A stretch of 44,092 nt of DNA from NCBI GenBank assembly GCA_036644375.1, contig JAVXQD010000017.1:1-44092 (forward strand). The letters run 5' to 3'. The position numbers and the translations under genes were made by a program. Below the pieces are notes generated by a model that ran no database searches, was not told where the DNA came from, and worked only from the letters and a program-made list of their open reading frames with translations. This document shows, piece after piece, positions 24,387 to 34,700 of this stretch. Numbering within the stretch: position 1 is the first letter of the stretch; every line of letters begins with the position of its first letter. This DNA comes from CALWZE01 sp036644375. GTDB taxonomy: Bacteria; Bacillota; Clostridia; Oscillospirales; Ruminococcaceae.

Positions 24387-24472
24387 CACTTATGCCTATT
24401 GTTCGATGTTTATTGCCATTACAAAATTACCGAGGCAGAAAACAATGCATATAAAAGCATTTGGCTTTTGTT

Positions 24473-24501
24473 TTGCACTTTTATATATTTTTTAGTATAA
24501 T
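24473..24501 (+). promoter_or_regulatory. Promoter of hydrolase-symporter operon
   Basis: TTGCAC (24473-24478), 17 bp, TATAAT (24496-24501), 46 bp before the start codon. Confidence 0.7.
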
Positions 24502-24546
24502 TGACCTCAAGATGAAAATTTGATTTATCGAACAGGAGGAAAAACA

Positions 24547-25518
24547 ATGACTGACATAAAGCAGATGGTTGAGCTCGGCGGTTTGCAGCAAAAAATCCAT
24601 ATCAAAAGCGCAGACGAAAAAAATCCTGTACTGTTGTTTTTGCACGGAGGTCCGGGTGTGTGCAATCGTCATTCGATTATGACGGATCATGCGGATTTAA
24701 CAGACACTTTTACGATTGTCGCATGGGACCAGAGGGGAAGCGGCGGTTCCTTTAAGGGCGTAAAAGCCGAAACACTGACAATAAATAGGCTTGTTGATGA
24801 TGCTCATGAACTTGTTCTATGGCTGTGCAAAAGATTTGATAAGGACAAGATTTTCATTATCGGAGGAAGCTGGGGTTCAGAACTCGGAACCTGGCTTGCA
24901 TATAAATATCCCGAACACATTGCGGCATATGTAGGTTTCGGACAGGTGGTAAACGGGAGCAAAAATGAGGAACTCAGCTTCAACTTTGCTCTCGAAGCAG
25001 CTCAAAAGGCCGATGATAAAAAGTCAATTGAAATTTTGAACCGTGTAGGACCTCCGGTCATGGGGTTATATAAGGGCGGCTTTGACGGAATGATGGCTCA
25101 GCGGCGCGTGATGATGAAATACGGGGGATACTCTCAGAACAAGAAAAAGAGAAATTATTTCCAATCAATGGTCATACCTATGCTGCGCTCTGCCGAGTAC
25201 ACACTTTCGGACATGATAGGTATTGCCAAAGGACACAAATTTGTGCTTACGGCGATGTGGGCAGAGGTCGGAGCGACTGATTTCACAAAGACTTGCACAG
25301 AATTCAAGGTGCCGTATTTCATATTTGATGGCGTACTGGACCAAAATACTCCGGCTTCATTGGTTGAGGACTATTTTAATTTAATCAAAGCGCCACATAA
25401 GGAATTGATTTGGTTTGAAAACTCCGGACATAACCCAATGGGTGACGAGCCTGAGAAATTCAAGAGACTTCTTCGTGAAAAACTGACAGCCATCAAAAAC
25501 AAGGAGAAAAATGTATGA
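24547..25518 (+). CDS. Alpha/beta hydrolase (proline iminopeptidase-like)
   Basis: 323 residues, cytoplasmic. LFLHGGPG (near 33-40) is the oxyanion-hole motif of the S33 peptidase-like group, WDQRGSGGS follows, the nucleophile is the serine in GGSWGS (near 110), the acid is probably the Asp in FDGVLDQNTP, and the histidine is in NSGHNPMG. This is the layout of proline iminopeptidases and related esterases. The start at 24547 has AGGAGG 7 bases upstream; the 9 upstream in-frame codons cover that site. It overlaps the symporter gene by 4 bases (ATGA), so hydrolysis of an imported compound is likely; whether that is a peptide, ester or glycoside derivative cannot be read. Confidence 0.85.
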   Translation: MTDIKQMVELGGLQQKIHIKSADEKNPVLLFLHGGPGVCNRHSIMTDHADLTDTFTIVAWDQRGSGGSFKGVKAETLTINRLVDDAHELVLWLCKRFDKDKIFIIGGSWGSELGTWLAYKYPEHIAAYVGFGQVVNGSKNEELSFNFALEAAQKADDKKSIEILNRVGPPVMGLYKGGFDGMMAQRRVMMKYGGYSQNKKKRNYFQSMVIPMLRSAEYTLSDMIGIAKGHKFVLTAMWAEVGATDFTKTCTEFKVPYFIFDGVLDQNTPASLVEDYFNLIKAPHKELIWFENSGHNPMGDEPEKFKRLLREKLTAIKNKEKNV

Positions 25519-26906
25519 CTCGAAGCGCATGTGAGCACACAGAAAAATTAGGAATTGCAGAAAAACTGGGGTTTTGCGCATTTTCCACCTCCAGCAATGT
25601 TGTATATCAATTCAAAAGCCTGTACTATCTGTTTTTTTTGACAAATGTACTTAAAATGAATGTGCTTGTCGCGGGAACACTGCTGACAATCGGTACGATA
25701 TGGGATGCGGTTAATGATCCTCTTATCGGCTTTTGGGCGGTAAATCACAAATTCAAAAATGGCGAGCGCTGCCGCCCCTTTGCGCTTTGGTTTGCTCTCC
25801 CGTGGGCTGCTACTGTTGTTTTGCTCTTTGCTGATTTCAATGTGTCAGAGCGAGCGACAGTAGTTCTTGCAATGATAATTTACATAGTTTTCGAACTGCT
25901 CAATACACTGGTGGCAATTCCTTATAACAGCATGGGAGGTCTTGCGACAAATGTTGATTCGCAGCGACGCTCGATAAATGTGTTTAGGAATATGGGAGGC
26001 TGCCTTGGCTCGGGAATAGGCGCGGTTGCGTGCTTGCCGCTGCTGAAGATATTCGGAGCTCTGGACAGCAAGGGCAATTTAATTGATACACATAGCTCAA
26101 GGGGATTCCTTTATGCCGCCATTGTCATGGGTGTAATCTGTGTAGTCGGCTGCTGGATTCATTACTTTACCACAAAGGAACGTGTGAAACCGATAGCCGA
26201 AAATGAGGAGCGACTCGATGTAAAAACCGTGGTGCGGATGCTGTTTCACTGTAAGTCATGGGTGCTTAACACCCTGTACGTAGTATGCTACGGAGTCATA
26301 AATCTGTTGTTGATGACCTGTATTACCTATTATTCAACCTATATAATGGGCAGCACTGCTGCGGCTACAATTATTCAGGCTGCATATTTAGTCGCATCAA
26401 TCGGTGCTACGCTGCTGGTTGCGCCGATTGACAAAAGAATCGGACGCAAAAAGACGATGATTTTAAGCGCGATTTTGTTTATTGTCGGAAAAATATGGTT
26501 CATTATCAATCCATTCTCAATCGGCGCGCTTTATGTCAATGCGATAACAGTCGGAGTGTCGGTGGCTATTACTTTTGTTATGTTCAACACCAATCGCAAT
26601 AACATCGTTGACATAATCGAGTGGAACGACGGAAGAAGGCTTGACAGCCTTGTTTCAACCGCAGACAATCTTGCGGCTAAGCTTGCAACAGCGGCGGCGA
26701 CACAGCTTATTGCGATTTCACTTTCGCTGTCCGGCTTTAATGCTGCGCTTCCTGTTCAGCCGACGCAGGCTATCAATACAATAAATGCACTTTTGGGATG
26801 GATTCCGATGGTTGTAGCATTTCTGATGCTGATTATCGTATGTTTTCTAAATATAGAGGATGATTTCAAAAAAATGGAAACGGAAAAGCAAAAAAGTTTG
26901 CACTGA
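25515..26906 (+). CDS. GPH-family (MelB-like) sugar/cation symporter
   Basis: 463 residues with about twelve hydrophobic segments. It has the glycoside-pentoside-hexuronide hallmarks: the early IGTIWDAVNDPLIGFW segment with the conserved Asp residues, RCRPFALWFALPWAA, and the loop YNSMGGLATNVDSQRRSINVFRNMGG. The C-terminal half keeps NNIVDIIEWNDGRRLDS. These transporters take up sugars or glycosides with Na+ or H+. It is translationally coupled with the preceding hydrolase, suggesting uptake plus cleavage of one substrate. The following hairpin ends the operon. Confidence 0.9.
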   Translation: MTRSACEHTEKLGIAEKLGFCAFSTSSNVVYQFKSLYYLFFLTNVLKMNVLVAGTLLTIGTIWDAVNDPLIGFWAVNHKFKNGERCRPFALWFALPWAATVVLLFADFNVSERATVVLAMIIYIVFELLNTLVAIPYNSMGGLATNVDSQRRSINVFRNMGGCLGSGIGAVACLPLLKIFGALDSKGNLIDTHSSRGFLYAAIVMGVICVVGCWIHYFTTKERVKPIAENEERLDVKTVVRMLFHCKSWVLNTLYVVCYGVINLLLMTCITYYSTYIMGSTAAATIIQAAYLVASIGATLLVAPIDKRIGRKKTMILSAILFIVGKIWFIINPFSIGALYVNAITVGVSVAITFVMFNTNRNNIVDIIEWNDGRRLDSLVSTADNLAAKLATAAATQLIAISLSLSGFNAALPVQPTQAINTINALLGWIPMVVAFLMLIIVCFLNIEDDFKKMETEKQKSLH

Positions 26907-26954
26907 AAACACCATTAACACACTGATTTTTTAAAAGCGTCTGCTGAAAGACAG

Positions 26955-27006
26955 AAAAAGCCCCACACTGTGAGACCGAATGCGGTCTGAGAGTGTGGAG
27001 CTTTTT
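26955..27006. terminator. Bidirectional rho-independent terminator
   Basis: AAAAAGC/GCTTTTT outer, CCACACT/AGTGTGG middle and AGACCG/CGGTCT inner stems around an AATG loop, with U-tracts on both strands. It serves the converging symporter and M20 peptidase genes. Confidence 0.85.
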
Positions 27007-27093
27007 GCATATTTTGACAAACTTTGATTTTTGCAAATGGGCAAACAATGAAAATGTCCTTATGCTTGGAAATAATTATTAATGGTTTATGAA

Positions 27094-28452
27094 TTACACA
27101 TGATAATTTTCAAGAACTGTTTTATAAAACTGCACAGCGCGGGGAAGAGCAGATAATGAAATATTCTCATCGATTCCATGAACGGACTTAAACTGCTGAT
27201 TATCAATGTCGATTGGGGCAAAGCGAATAACAGCATCACAAAGGTCGCTGAATTGGCGGGCATCTGAGCCGGCAGGAAGAATAAAAGGAGCGCAGGCCGC
27301 ATAGGGAAAACTCTGTTCGACACAGCTTTTTACATACTTATATCCGTTGGATTCCATATTTGCAGCCTTGTGAAATTCGTTGCCTTTTTCTGCGTTTTTC
27401 ATCTGTATGCCGTATTTTTCGGCTATTTTCCCGATGAGGTCAAGCTCGACTTCCAGATCCTTGTCATCAATGCACCGCAGAAACATTTTTGCGCGGCAGT
27501 CCCCGGTGAGCTTGTCTGTTTCGAGCTCGGTGAAATTATATGTTGTTCCCAGCATGGAGCCTGCCTGTTGATTGAGCTTAGGAATCAAAACTTTCAAAAT
27601 AGGCTGAAAAAACTTTACATTTGAAAAAATAAAATTCATCGGAAAACTCATATAGGGTGAAAGCTCCCTGAACATCGCGATAACAGGCGGAGAGAATTTT
27701 CTGATAAAAGGCTGCTGCTTTTCGATTTCCATTATAAAACGTGCCATTTGTAGGGGAGGTGTATCATGACTTGAAAGCAGCCCCGTGTGTTCAAGCTCTT
27801 TCTTTGCGAGTAGGTCAATGGCATGTCTTCCTTTTTCATGAACGGCAAGCATTGCGCATTTACAGTGCATTCCGGCGAGAGGAGCCTCAATAACAGCGCC
27901 GCCCTCATCAATAATAAAATCAGGATGGATATTATTTTCCTCAAAGTATTCTCGAACTTTAGGCATTCCGTCACCCGTGTACTCCTCATTATGTGAGGAG
28001 GCAAGGTATACATTGCACGGAAACTCAAAGCCCGATTTAAGCAGCTGCTCAATCGCTTCGAATTCTGCAAAAAGCGGCGTTTTAGTATCGACACAACCGC
28101 GTCCCCAAACTCTGCCCTCGGCAATTTCACCCGAAAAGCCGGGATATTTCCATACTCCGCTTACAGGAACGACATCGTGATGTGACATTAGCATAATACT
28201 GTGGGATTCATTTTTCCCGGTAATTTTAAAAAGCCAGCAGTCATCGCTGAATGTGATTTTTTCAGAGTTCTTATGTACAAGCGGGAAAAGCTCGCTCATA
28301 ACTATGCGAAGCCGTGCGAATTCCGCATCATCATGTCCTTCTTTTTTTGAAACGGTAGCGCATTGTATAATTTTTTGAAGACGTTTTGCAAGATAAAGCT
28401 GTTCTTCCATTGTGCTGACAGGTGCAGTGTGAGTGAGGGTTCTTGCTTTCAT
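27094..28452 (-). CDS. M20-family metallopeptidase/amidohydrolase
   Basis: 452 residues. Zinc-peptidase motifs of the M20/ArgE/DapE/carboxypeptidase S group are present: MSHHDVVPV (first metal His, near 88-96), GRGCVDTK (bridging Asp), SSHNEEYTGDG (catalytic Glu pair), FIIDEGGAV, and the C-terminal histidine in FKSVHGIDENIS. A dimerisation lid domain (about 190-350) lies between. Its length and motifs fit the carboxypeptidase/dipeptidase branch. The start at 28452 was chosen for an AAGGAG site 6 bases upstream. It faces away from the lysine uptake operon; an exact substrate cannot be assigned. Confidence 0.88.
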   Translation of the reverse strand: MKARTLTHTAPVSTMEEQLYLAKRLQKIIQCATVSKKEGHDDAEFARLRIVMSELFPLVHKNSEKITFSDDCWLFKITGKNESHSIMLMSHHDVVPVSGVWKYPGFSGEIAEGRVWGRGCVDTKTPLFAEFEAIEQLLKSGFEFPCNVYLASSHNEEYTGDGMPKVREYFEENNIHPDFIIDEGGAVIEAPLAGMHCKCAMLAVHEKGRHAIDLLAKKELEHTGLLSSHDTPPLQMARFIMEIEKQQPFIRKFSPPVIAMFRELSPYMSFPMNFIFSNVKFFQPILKVLIPKLNQQAGSMLGTTYNFTELETDKLTGDCRAKMFLRCIDDKDLEVELDLIGKIAEKYGIQMKNAEKGNEFHKAANMESNGYKYVKSCVEQSFPYAACAPFILPAGSDARQFSDLCDAVIRFAPIDIDNQQFKSVHGIDENISLSALPRAVQFYKTVLENYHV

Positions 28453-28664
28453 GGCGTTCTCCTTGTTTTCGAATTTCAACAGATTGAATTCAGTTAGAAT
28501 TTTTTAAAGATACCGTGATAAACTCGGCATAAACCATATTGTGTTTATGATAACATTTCAGAACGAAAATTTCCATTCAAAATAATGCCTATTGTGCTTT
28601 GAAGCTGCGAATAGTGTAAAGCATAAGCTTTTTTTATCAAAATTAACTAATTGTCGAAAAATGC

Positions 28665-28693
28665 TTGACAAAACATACATCTTGGGGTATTCT
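28665..28693 (+). promoter_or_regulatory. Promoter of lysine riboswitch operon
   Basis: TTGACA (28665-28670), 17 bp, TATTCT (28688-28693), starting transcription about 45 nt before the riboswitch aptamer. The stretch 28453-28664 between this and the M20 gene shows nothing else I recognise. Confidence 0.8.
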
Positions 28694-28746
28694 AACTGTC
28701 AAATGAATATTGTATTATTGTTTTGACCGTCTCAGGGCGGCGAAAA

Positions 28747-28992
28747 CAATGGTAGAGGCGCGATGATAAATAGTAGCGTGTCGCATTAGGGCTTAAGCGC
28801 CCGCGACCGCAAAAGGTATTATCGCCGAAGTGTGACTGTCTGGGGCTTAAACTCAGTCATGCTGGGACGTCGGAGAATATCCGCCGCACTGTCACTTTAT
28901 GTGAAGCGCTATCATTGGCAAAAAGGTCTCAGACCTTTTGATTTAACTGGCCATGTCGTTTCGCGTATTGTGAAATGTTCATGGCGTTTTTT
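28747..28992 (+). promoter_or_regulatory. Lysine riboswitch (L-box) with transcription terminator
   Basis: Aptamer 28747-28917: stem P1 pairs CAATGGTAG (28747-28755) with CTATCATTG (28909-28917). The invariant core GGTAGAGGCGC follows at 28751, and CGCCGAAG and GCTGGGACGTCGG occur at the spacings expected of lysine aptamers. Expression platform: a hairpin AAAAGGTCT/AGACCTTTT (28921-28938), then a terminator GCCATG…CATGGC (28950-28955 with 28980-28985) with inner CGTTTC/GAAATG pairing and seven T-rich bases. CATTGGC (28913-28919), part of P1, can also pair with GCCATG, which would open the terminator when lysine is scarce. Lysine therefore shuts off the transporter genes that follow. Confidence 0.88.
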
Positions 28993-29033
28993 ATTGCAGA
29001 CTATTAAAGAATAAATGGAGAGAATTGGAAAAA

Positions 29034-29852
29034 ATGAAAAAAATACTTGCAGTGATTCTTGTACTTGTGCTTACCTTGAGCGTAGCCTCATGCGCCCCCG
29101 CAAAGGATGGTAAAAAAGTTCTTCGAGTTGGAATGGAATGCGGATATGCGCCGTATAACTGGGCGCAGTCAAGCGACGAAAACGGCGCGGTTCCTATCAA
29201 GGGAAGCTCGGATTATGCTTATGGATATGATGTTATGATGGCAAAATATCTTGCCGAGCAGATGGGATATGAGCTCGAAATCTGCAAAACCGATTGGGAC
29301 AGCCTGCCACTTGCAGTGCAGTCGGGGACAATCGACTGCGTCATTGCCGGTCAGTCAATAACATCTGAACGTCTTGAGACCGTCGATTTTACAACCCCCT
29401 ATTATTATGCGTCTATTGTGGCTCTAACGACCAAGGGCTCCGCATATGAGAATGCAAAATCTGTCTCTGACCTTGCGGGCGCCACTTGCACATCCCAGAT
29501 TAATACTGTGTGGTACGATGTTTGTTTGCCGCAGATTCCCAATGCCGACGTAAAACCGGCAATGGAGAGCGCACCCGCAATGTTTGTGGCTCTTGATTCG
29601 GGAAAGGTCAATCTTCTTGTGACGGATCAGCCGGCTGCGCTCGGCGCCGTTGCAGTGTACCCCGATATGGTTGCACTTGATCTTACAGGTGGGGATTTTA
29701 AGGTTTCCGAAGAGGAGATCAATATAGGTATATCGGTGAAAAAGGGAAACACCGAATTACTTGATGCTCTTAATGCGGGTCTTGCAAAGCTCACACCCGA
29801 TGATTTCACAAAGATGATGAATGAGGCAATACAGCTTTCTGCCAAGCTGTAG
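29034..29852 (+). CDS. Lysine/polar amino acid ABC binding lipoprotein
   Basis: 272 residues. Signal peptide with a textbook lipobox VASC (C20). The mature part is a family 3 amino-acid-binding protein: VLRVGMECGYAPYNW, YGYDVMMAKYLAEQMGYELE, SGTIDCVIAGQSITSERLETVDFTTPYY. The usual Asp and Arg of the ligand carboxyl clamp appear (SERLE). The upstream lysine riboswitch identifies lysine as the most likely ligand. The start at 29034 is preferred over an in-frame TTG at 29025 because it gives the standard signal peptide. An intercistronic hairpin follows. Confidence 0.9.
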   Translation: MKKILAVILVLVLTLSVASCAPAKDGKKVLRVGMECGYAPYNWAQSSDENGAVPIKGSSDYAYGYDVMMAKYLAEQMGYELEICKTDWDSLPLAVQSGTIDCVIAGQSITSERLETVDFTTPYYYASIVALTTKGSAYENAKSVSDLAGATCTSQINTVWYDVCLPQIPNADVKPAMESAPAMFVALDSGKVNLLVTDQPAALGAVAVYPDMVALDLTGGDFKVSEEEINIGISVKKGNTELLDALNAGLAKLTPDDFTKMMNEAIQLSAKL

Positions 29853-29896
29853 GGTTATTTAAAGAATTTCTTATACCGGAATATTGTGACAGCTTT

Positions 29897-29917
29897 GGGG
29901 GCAATAATTTTGCTCCC
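29897..29917 (+). terminator. Intercistronic hairpin
   Basis: GGGGGCAA and TTGCTCCC pair around a 5-base loop between the binding-protein and permease genes. There is no U-run, so it is probably an mRNA-stabilising element that raises binding-protein expression over the permease. Confidence 0.5.
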
Positions 29918-29949
29918 GAGTCTGTCTCATTTAACAGAAAGGGGACGAC

Positions 29950-30828
29950 ATGTCCAAGCTTCCAACCGGATTTTTTGAACGTATTGTTTTTATCCTTGAG
30001 CGATATGGCGCTTCGTTGCTTCGAGGTGCCGAAACGACTCTTGCAATCGCTATAGTCGGTACGGTAATCGGTTGTATTATTGGCTTTGCGTGCGGTGTTG
30101 TTAAGGCTATACCCATCGAAAAGAACGATGGTGTGTTCAAGAAATCGGGACTTAAAATTGTTGATATTATTATAAATATTTATGTAGAGGTTTTCCGTGG
30201 AACGCCGATGATGGTACAGGCAATGTTTATCTATTATGGACTTGCACTTATCGGGATTGACATGTCCATGTGGTTCGCCGCATTTTTCATTGTCTCGATA
30301 AATACAGGAGCTTATATGACCGAAACTGTACGCGGTGGAATTCTGTCTATCGATCCGGGCCAGACCGAGGGGGCCAAGGCAATAGGTATGACACATACAC
30401 AGACAATGTTAAGTGTCATTCTGCCTCAGGCATTGCGGAATATTATGCCGCAGATAGGCAACAACCTGATTATCAATATAAAGGACACCTGTGTTTTGTC
30501 GGTTATTGGCACAGTGGAATTGTTTTTTGCAAGCAAGTCGGTTGCGGGAACGTATCTTATCTATTTCGAGACCTTTACCATAACGATGGTTATGTATCTT
30601 ATAATGACGGTTTTTTTCTCCAGATTACTCAGATGGATAGAAAAAAAGATGGACGGCCCTTCCGGATATGATCTCGCCACCAAAGATCAGCTGGCGCACA
30701 CTACGGGTATGTATAACTATCCGGGCTCTGACCACGCGCACCCGAATCTTGATGTTCGGGCACATCAAGCAACCAAAAAGAGCGAAAAAGCCGCGATGAG
30801 CACTGAAAAGCGCGTCGGAAAGGGATGA
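29950..30828 (+). CDS. Lysine/polar amino acid ABC permease
   Basis: 292 residues, His/Glu/Gln/Arg-type permease with about five membrane segments in the first 230 residues. The EAA loop that docks the ATPase is EGAKAIGMTHTQTMLSVILPQALRNIMPQIGNN, and EVFRGTPMMVQAMFIYYG is the family N-terminal signature. After the last membrane segment there is an unusual hydrophilic tail of about 60 residues (from KKMDGPSGYDLATK to KRVGKG), not standard for this family. GAAAGGGG ribosome binding site. Second gene of the lysine-riboswitch operon; its stop lies 5 bp before the ATPase start used here. Confidence 0.9.
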   Translation: MSKLPTGFFERIVFILERYGASLLRGAETTLAIAIVGTVIGCIIGFACGVVKAIPIEKNDGVFKKSGLKIVDIIINIYVEVFRGTPMMVQAMFIYYGLALIGIDMSMWFAAFFIVSINTGAYMTETVRGGILSIDPGQTEGAKAIGMTHTQTMLSVILPQALRNIMPQIGNNLIINIKDTCVLSVIGTVELFFASKSVAGTYLIYFETFTITMVMYLIMTVFFSRLLRWIEKKMDGPSGYDLATKDQLAHTTGMYNYPGSDHAHPNLDVRAHQATKKSEKAAMSTEKRVGKG

Positions 30829-30833
30829 GAAAT

Positions 30834-31577
30834 ATGAGTGAACAGCCTATACTTGAAGTGCATCATCTCAGCAAAACATTCGGTGTTAACGAGGTTTTGC
30901 GCGATATTGACTTTTCGGTCTGTACGGGGGATGTTACAAGCATAATCGGAGCGTCCGGCTCGGGAAAATCAACATTGCTGCGATGCATTAATTTGCTTGA
31001 AACACCTACAAGCGGTGAAATTATCCATGATGGCGTAAATATTCTGAAAGAGAAAATCAATATTTCCGATTACCGCTCAAAGGTCGGAATGGTGTTTCAG
31101 AACTTCAATTTGTTCAACAATATGACAGCACTTGAAAACTGCACCGTAGGACTGATGAAAATTCGCAAGGCATCCAAAAGCGATGCAGTTGACAGAGCAA
31201 TGTCTTATCTTGACAAGGTTGGTATGGCCCCGTTTATCAATGCAAAGCCGAGGCAGCTTTCAGGAGGACAAAAGCAGCGTGTCGCAATTGCGAGAGCGCT
31301 TGCAATGGAGCCGGAACTTCTTATGTTTGACGAGCCGACCTCAGCGCTCGACCCACAGATGGTCGGGGAGGTTTTGGAGGTTATGCGGCAGCTTGCAAAT
31401 GAGGGATTAACCATGCTTGTTGTGACTCACGAGATGGCGTTTGCTCGTGACGTCAGCAACAGGGTAGTATACATGAGCGAGGGCGTCATATGTGAAGAAG
31501 GCGCACCGTCTGATATCTTTGAACATCCGAGAAATGAGCAAACAAAGGAATTTCTTTCCAGATTCACCCAAAGATAA
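30834..31577 (+). CDS. Lysine/polar amino acid ABC ATPase
   Basis: 247 residues. Walker A GASGSGKST, Q-loop FQNFNLFNNM, signature LSGGQKQR, Walker B LLMFDEPTSALDP and the switch histidine VTHEMAFARDV are all intact, as in GlnQ/HisP-type ATPases. Two starts are possible: an ATGA overlap with the permease stop at 30825, or the ATG at 30834 with GGAAAGGG 9 bases before it; the second is used here. It powers uptake through the preceding permease. A bidirectional terminator follows about 105 bp after the stop. Confidence 0.92.
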   Translation: MSEQPILEVHHLSKTFGVNEVLRDIDFSVCTGDVTSIIGASGSGKSTLLRCINLLETPTSGEIIHDGVNILKEKINISDYRSKVGMVFQNFNLFNNMTALENCTVGLMKIRKASKSDAVDRAMSYLDKVGMAPFINAKPRQLSGGQKQRVAIARALAMEPELLMFDEPTSALDPQMVGEVLEVMRQLANEGLTMLVVTHEMAFARDVSNRVVYMSEGVICEEGAPSDIFEHPRNEQTKEFLSRFTQR

Positions 31578-31681
31578 GGGCAATATCCAATTTAGCAGTA
31601 GAATCAAATTTTCAATCGGACCTTATGCTGTCTCAAATTATTCGAGAGTGCATACAGGCAAATAAAAAAGAACTTAAAAAG

Positions 31682-31715
31682 AGCTTGTCTGCTTAATTGC
31701 AGGCAAGCTGTTTTT
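31682..31715. terminator. Bidirectional rho-independent terminator
   Basis: AGCTTGTCTGC pairs with GCAGGCAAGCT over 11 bp (one G-U), followed by five T on the plus strand and preceded by an A-run that gives a U-tract on the minus strand. It ends the amino acid transporter operon and may also end the hybrid kinase gene. Confidence 0.8.
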
Positions 31716-31798
31716 GCTGAGTGAATTTCGATAACATAAACTCATCGCAGTAATGCTGAATAAGAGTACAAAGAAAATTATGATACACAGGGTAGAGA

Positions 31799-34700
31799 TC
31801 AATTTTCCAATCGGAGCTTCAAATTTTTCGCAATTGTGTCATAAAGCAGCAGGGGATCTATCGGCTTTGCCAGATGTGCACTCATACCGCTTCTCAGAGA
31901 TGCATCCACATCATCGTCGAAAGCATTGGCAGTCATCGCAATAATAGGAACAGTAGCTGCATCGTCGCGTTCAAGTGCTCTGATAAGTTCTGTTGCTTCA
32001 AGTCCGCCCATTACCGGCATACGAATATCCATCAAAACGGAGTCAAAATAATCGACCGGAGAGCCGCTGAACATCTCAACGGCAATTTTTCCGTTTTCGG
32101 CGTGATGAACAATCATTCCTTTTTTTTCAAGCAGCTTTTTCGCAATTGCAGTATTCAGCGGATGATCCTCGACCAACAGTATTTTCTTTCCGACGAGAAG
32201 ATTGTGATCTCCGGCAATTTTCTGTTTGCAGAAATCATCATTTTCGTCATTGTGAACGATAGGTATATCAAGATGGACGGTCACCTCAGTGCCTTCTCCG
32301 AGATTGCTTTTTATATTAATCGAACCGCCCATCAAATCTATAATGCTTTTTGCTATAGTCAATCCGAGTCCGGTGCCGCTTGACTCAGCGCTGACTGAAG
32401 TTGATTCTTGAGTAAATGGTTTAAACAAATTCGCTTGAAATTCACGACTCATTCCGATGCCGTTGTCATGTACTGAAAAATCACAGCACAACAATGTATT
32501 GGCGTTTATGGCAGAGCTCAAAAGCTTAAAGGTAATGCGGCCTCCTTCCGGCGTAAACTTAACGGCATTTGAAAGCAAATTGAAGAAAACCTGATTGAAC
32601 CGAATTTTGTCTATCATTAAGGTGATATGCGGACATCTTTTCTCAAATGTGAAAGTGATTCCCTTTTGCAGACAGAGTGGGAGAATCATTGTATTGATAC
32701 TTGTAATGAATTCACTGTATTCATAGCGTGACGGATGCAATTCCAGCTTTCCGCTTTCGATTTTTGCCATATCGAGAATATCATTAATCAGTCCCAGCAA
32801 AAACTGGCTTGAGGAGGTTATATTTGTGAGATATCCGACCATAGCGGCGGCGTTATCGGTTTCGTCCATTGCAAGAGAGGTCATTCCTATGATTGCATTC
32901 ATCGGTGTACGTATGTCATGACTCATGCGCGAAAGGAAATCGGATTTGGCTTGATTGGCTTTTTCGGCAAGGCTCAGAGCGGTTTGCAATTTATCTTTTG
33001 ATTTTTCCTGTTCGATAAAAACACCGGTTACGTCTATTCTTGCCATCAAATACGTTTTTCTGGTATCGTTGATTCGCGTGAATTGCAGCTGCTTGCGCCT
33101 TATTTCTCCATTGCTTTCATGAACACTGAAATTCAGCTTGTGCACTGATGAGCTCTGCAGATTTTTCACAATGCTTTTTATTTTGCATTCATTCAGAACC
33201 CGCTCAATATCCTCACTGCATACGCTGTCTTGTATTAACTTTTCTGTGACCTGTTCAAATTCAGAGTTTTCACTATACAAGTAAGTTCCGTCTTTCACCG
33301 CGTATTCGGTAGCACGGTTATTGACACCATCGACAACAACAAGGAACTCATAATCGGTTTTGACTATAGTGTCCATAATAGACTGCATTACTTTTTCATG
33401 AGTAATATCGGTGGAATAAATAAATGCGAAGATTTCCTCACCGTAAGGTTTCTGAGTCAGATTAATTGCATACTTGATCCAATAAATCCGATTATCGTCA
33501 AAAACACGCGGACATTCACATGAAGCGTAATAGTTGCCGTTTTTATAGCTGTTTAGTAGATAATCGCGTGAAAAAACTCGGCGGTATTCTTTTCTGTGAA
33601 TATCATCGGTAATTGATTCGGCTGTTGACTCAAAATACTTGTCGGCAGAAGCAGTGCTGATCAACTGCTTAACACAATTAAACTGACTGTCTCCGTCAAG
33701 GATAATGTTATGGTTAAGGTCAAGCTTGACGGATGAAAGTGTCGCGTGATGCATTGCGTCACGATAGGTAATTTCCTCATAGAACTGCTGCTCAACTTCT
33801 TTTTCGCGAGTTACGTCACGTACGGCGCCAAAGGCCTTAACGGGCTTACCGTATTCATCAAACACATTCGTGTAGATAACACGTTCACACCACCAGCCTG
33901 AATTGTCATTCGTTCTGTACCATATATCACCTACAACCTCTTTTTCTCCGCTTCTTAAACGTTCGAAGATTTTTTTAAAGCTTGAAATGCTGTCTTCACG
34001 CAATTTGCCATTAGCTATTGTAGTTGATATATAATTTTCAAAAATATGCTGACCGTGCTCAATTCTGTTGGTGTTTGAAAACACTAAAAGGGTATCTGAA
34101 TCAAAATCATATTCTAAAATATCTATTCCGGAGCTTTTTATGGCAACTTCATATCTGATTTGGATTTCCTTTAAACTGTCCTCAAGTTTTTTTGCTTCGT
34201 CCACATCAAGAAAAACAGTGCAAATTACAGGATATCCATTATCTTGATGAGGCATAAGCCTGCCCCATACTCTCGTCCACTTAAAGCTTCCGTCTTTTTG
34301 ACGAAGTCTGTAAGTATAATCAAACGAGATTCCTCCGTTAATTACATCGGCAATTTTTTGCTGCAATCCGGGAATATCATCAGGATGAAATACGAATACG
34401 GAAGATTCCTTAATTGCCTCAAAATACTCTTCCCGTGTCAGACCGCACAGCTCACAGACACGGTCGCTGATATAAATAGGGGTGAACTGCTCATCTACAC
34501 GATAAATCCCGACCCCTCCGGGTATTGAGTTTACTAAAATCTCGTATTTTTGTGCCTCGTGAAGCAAAACCTCTTCTTTTTGTTTTACATCGGTTATGTT
34601 TGTATATAGCAGTTGAACTAAAACGTTTCCGGAAAGTGATAAACTCAACATAACAGTGCCGACGAGAAAGACTATTGAACCGTCAGCCCTTATCAATCTT

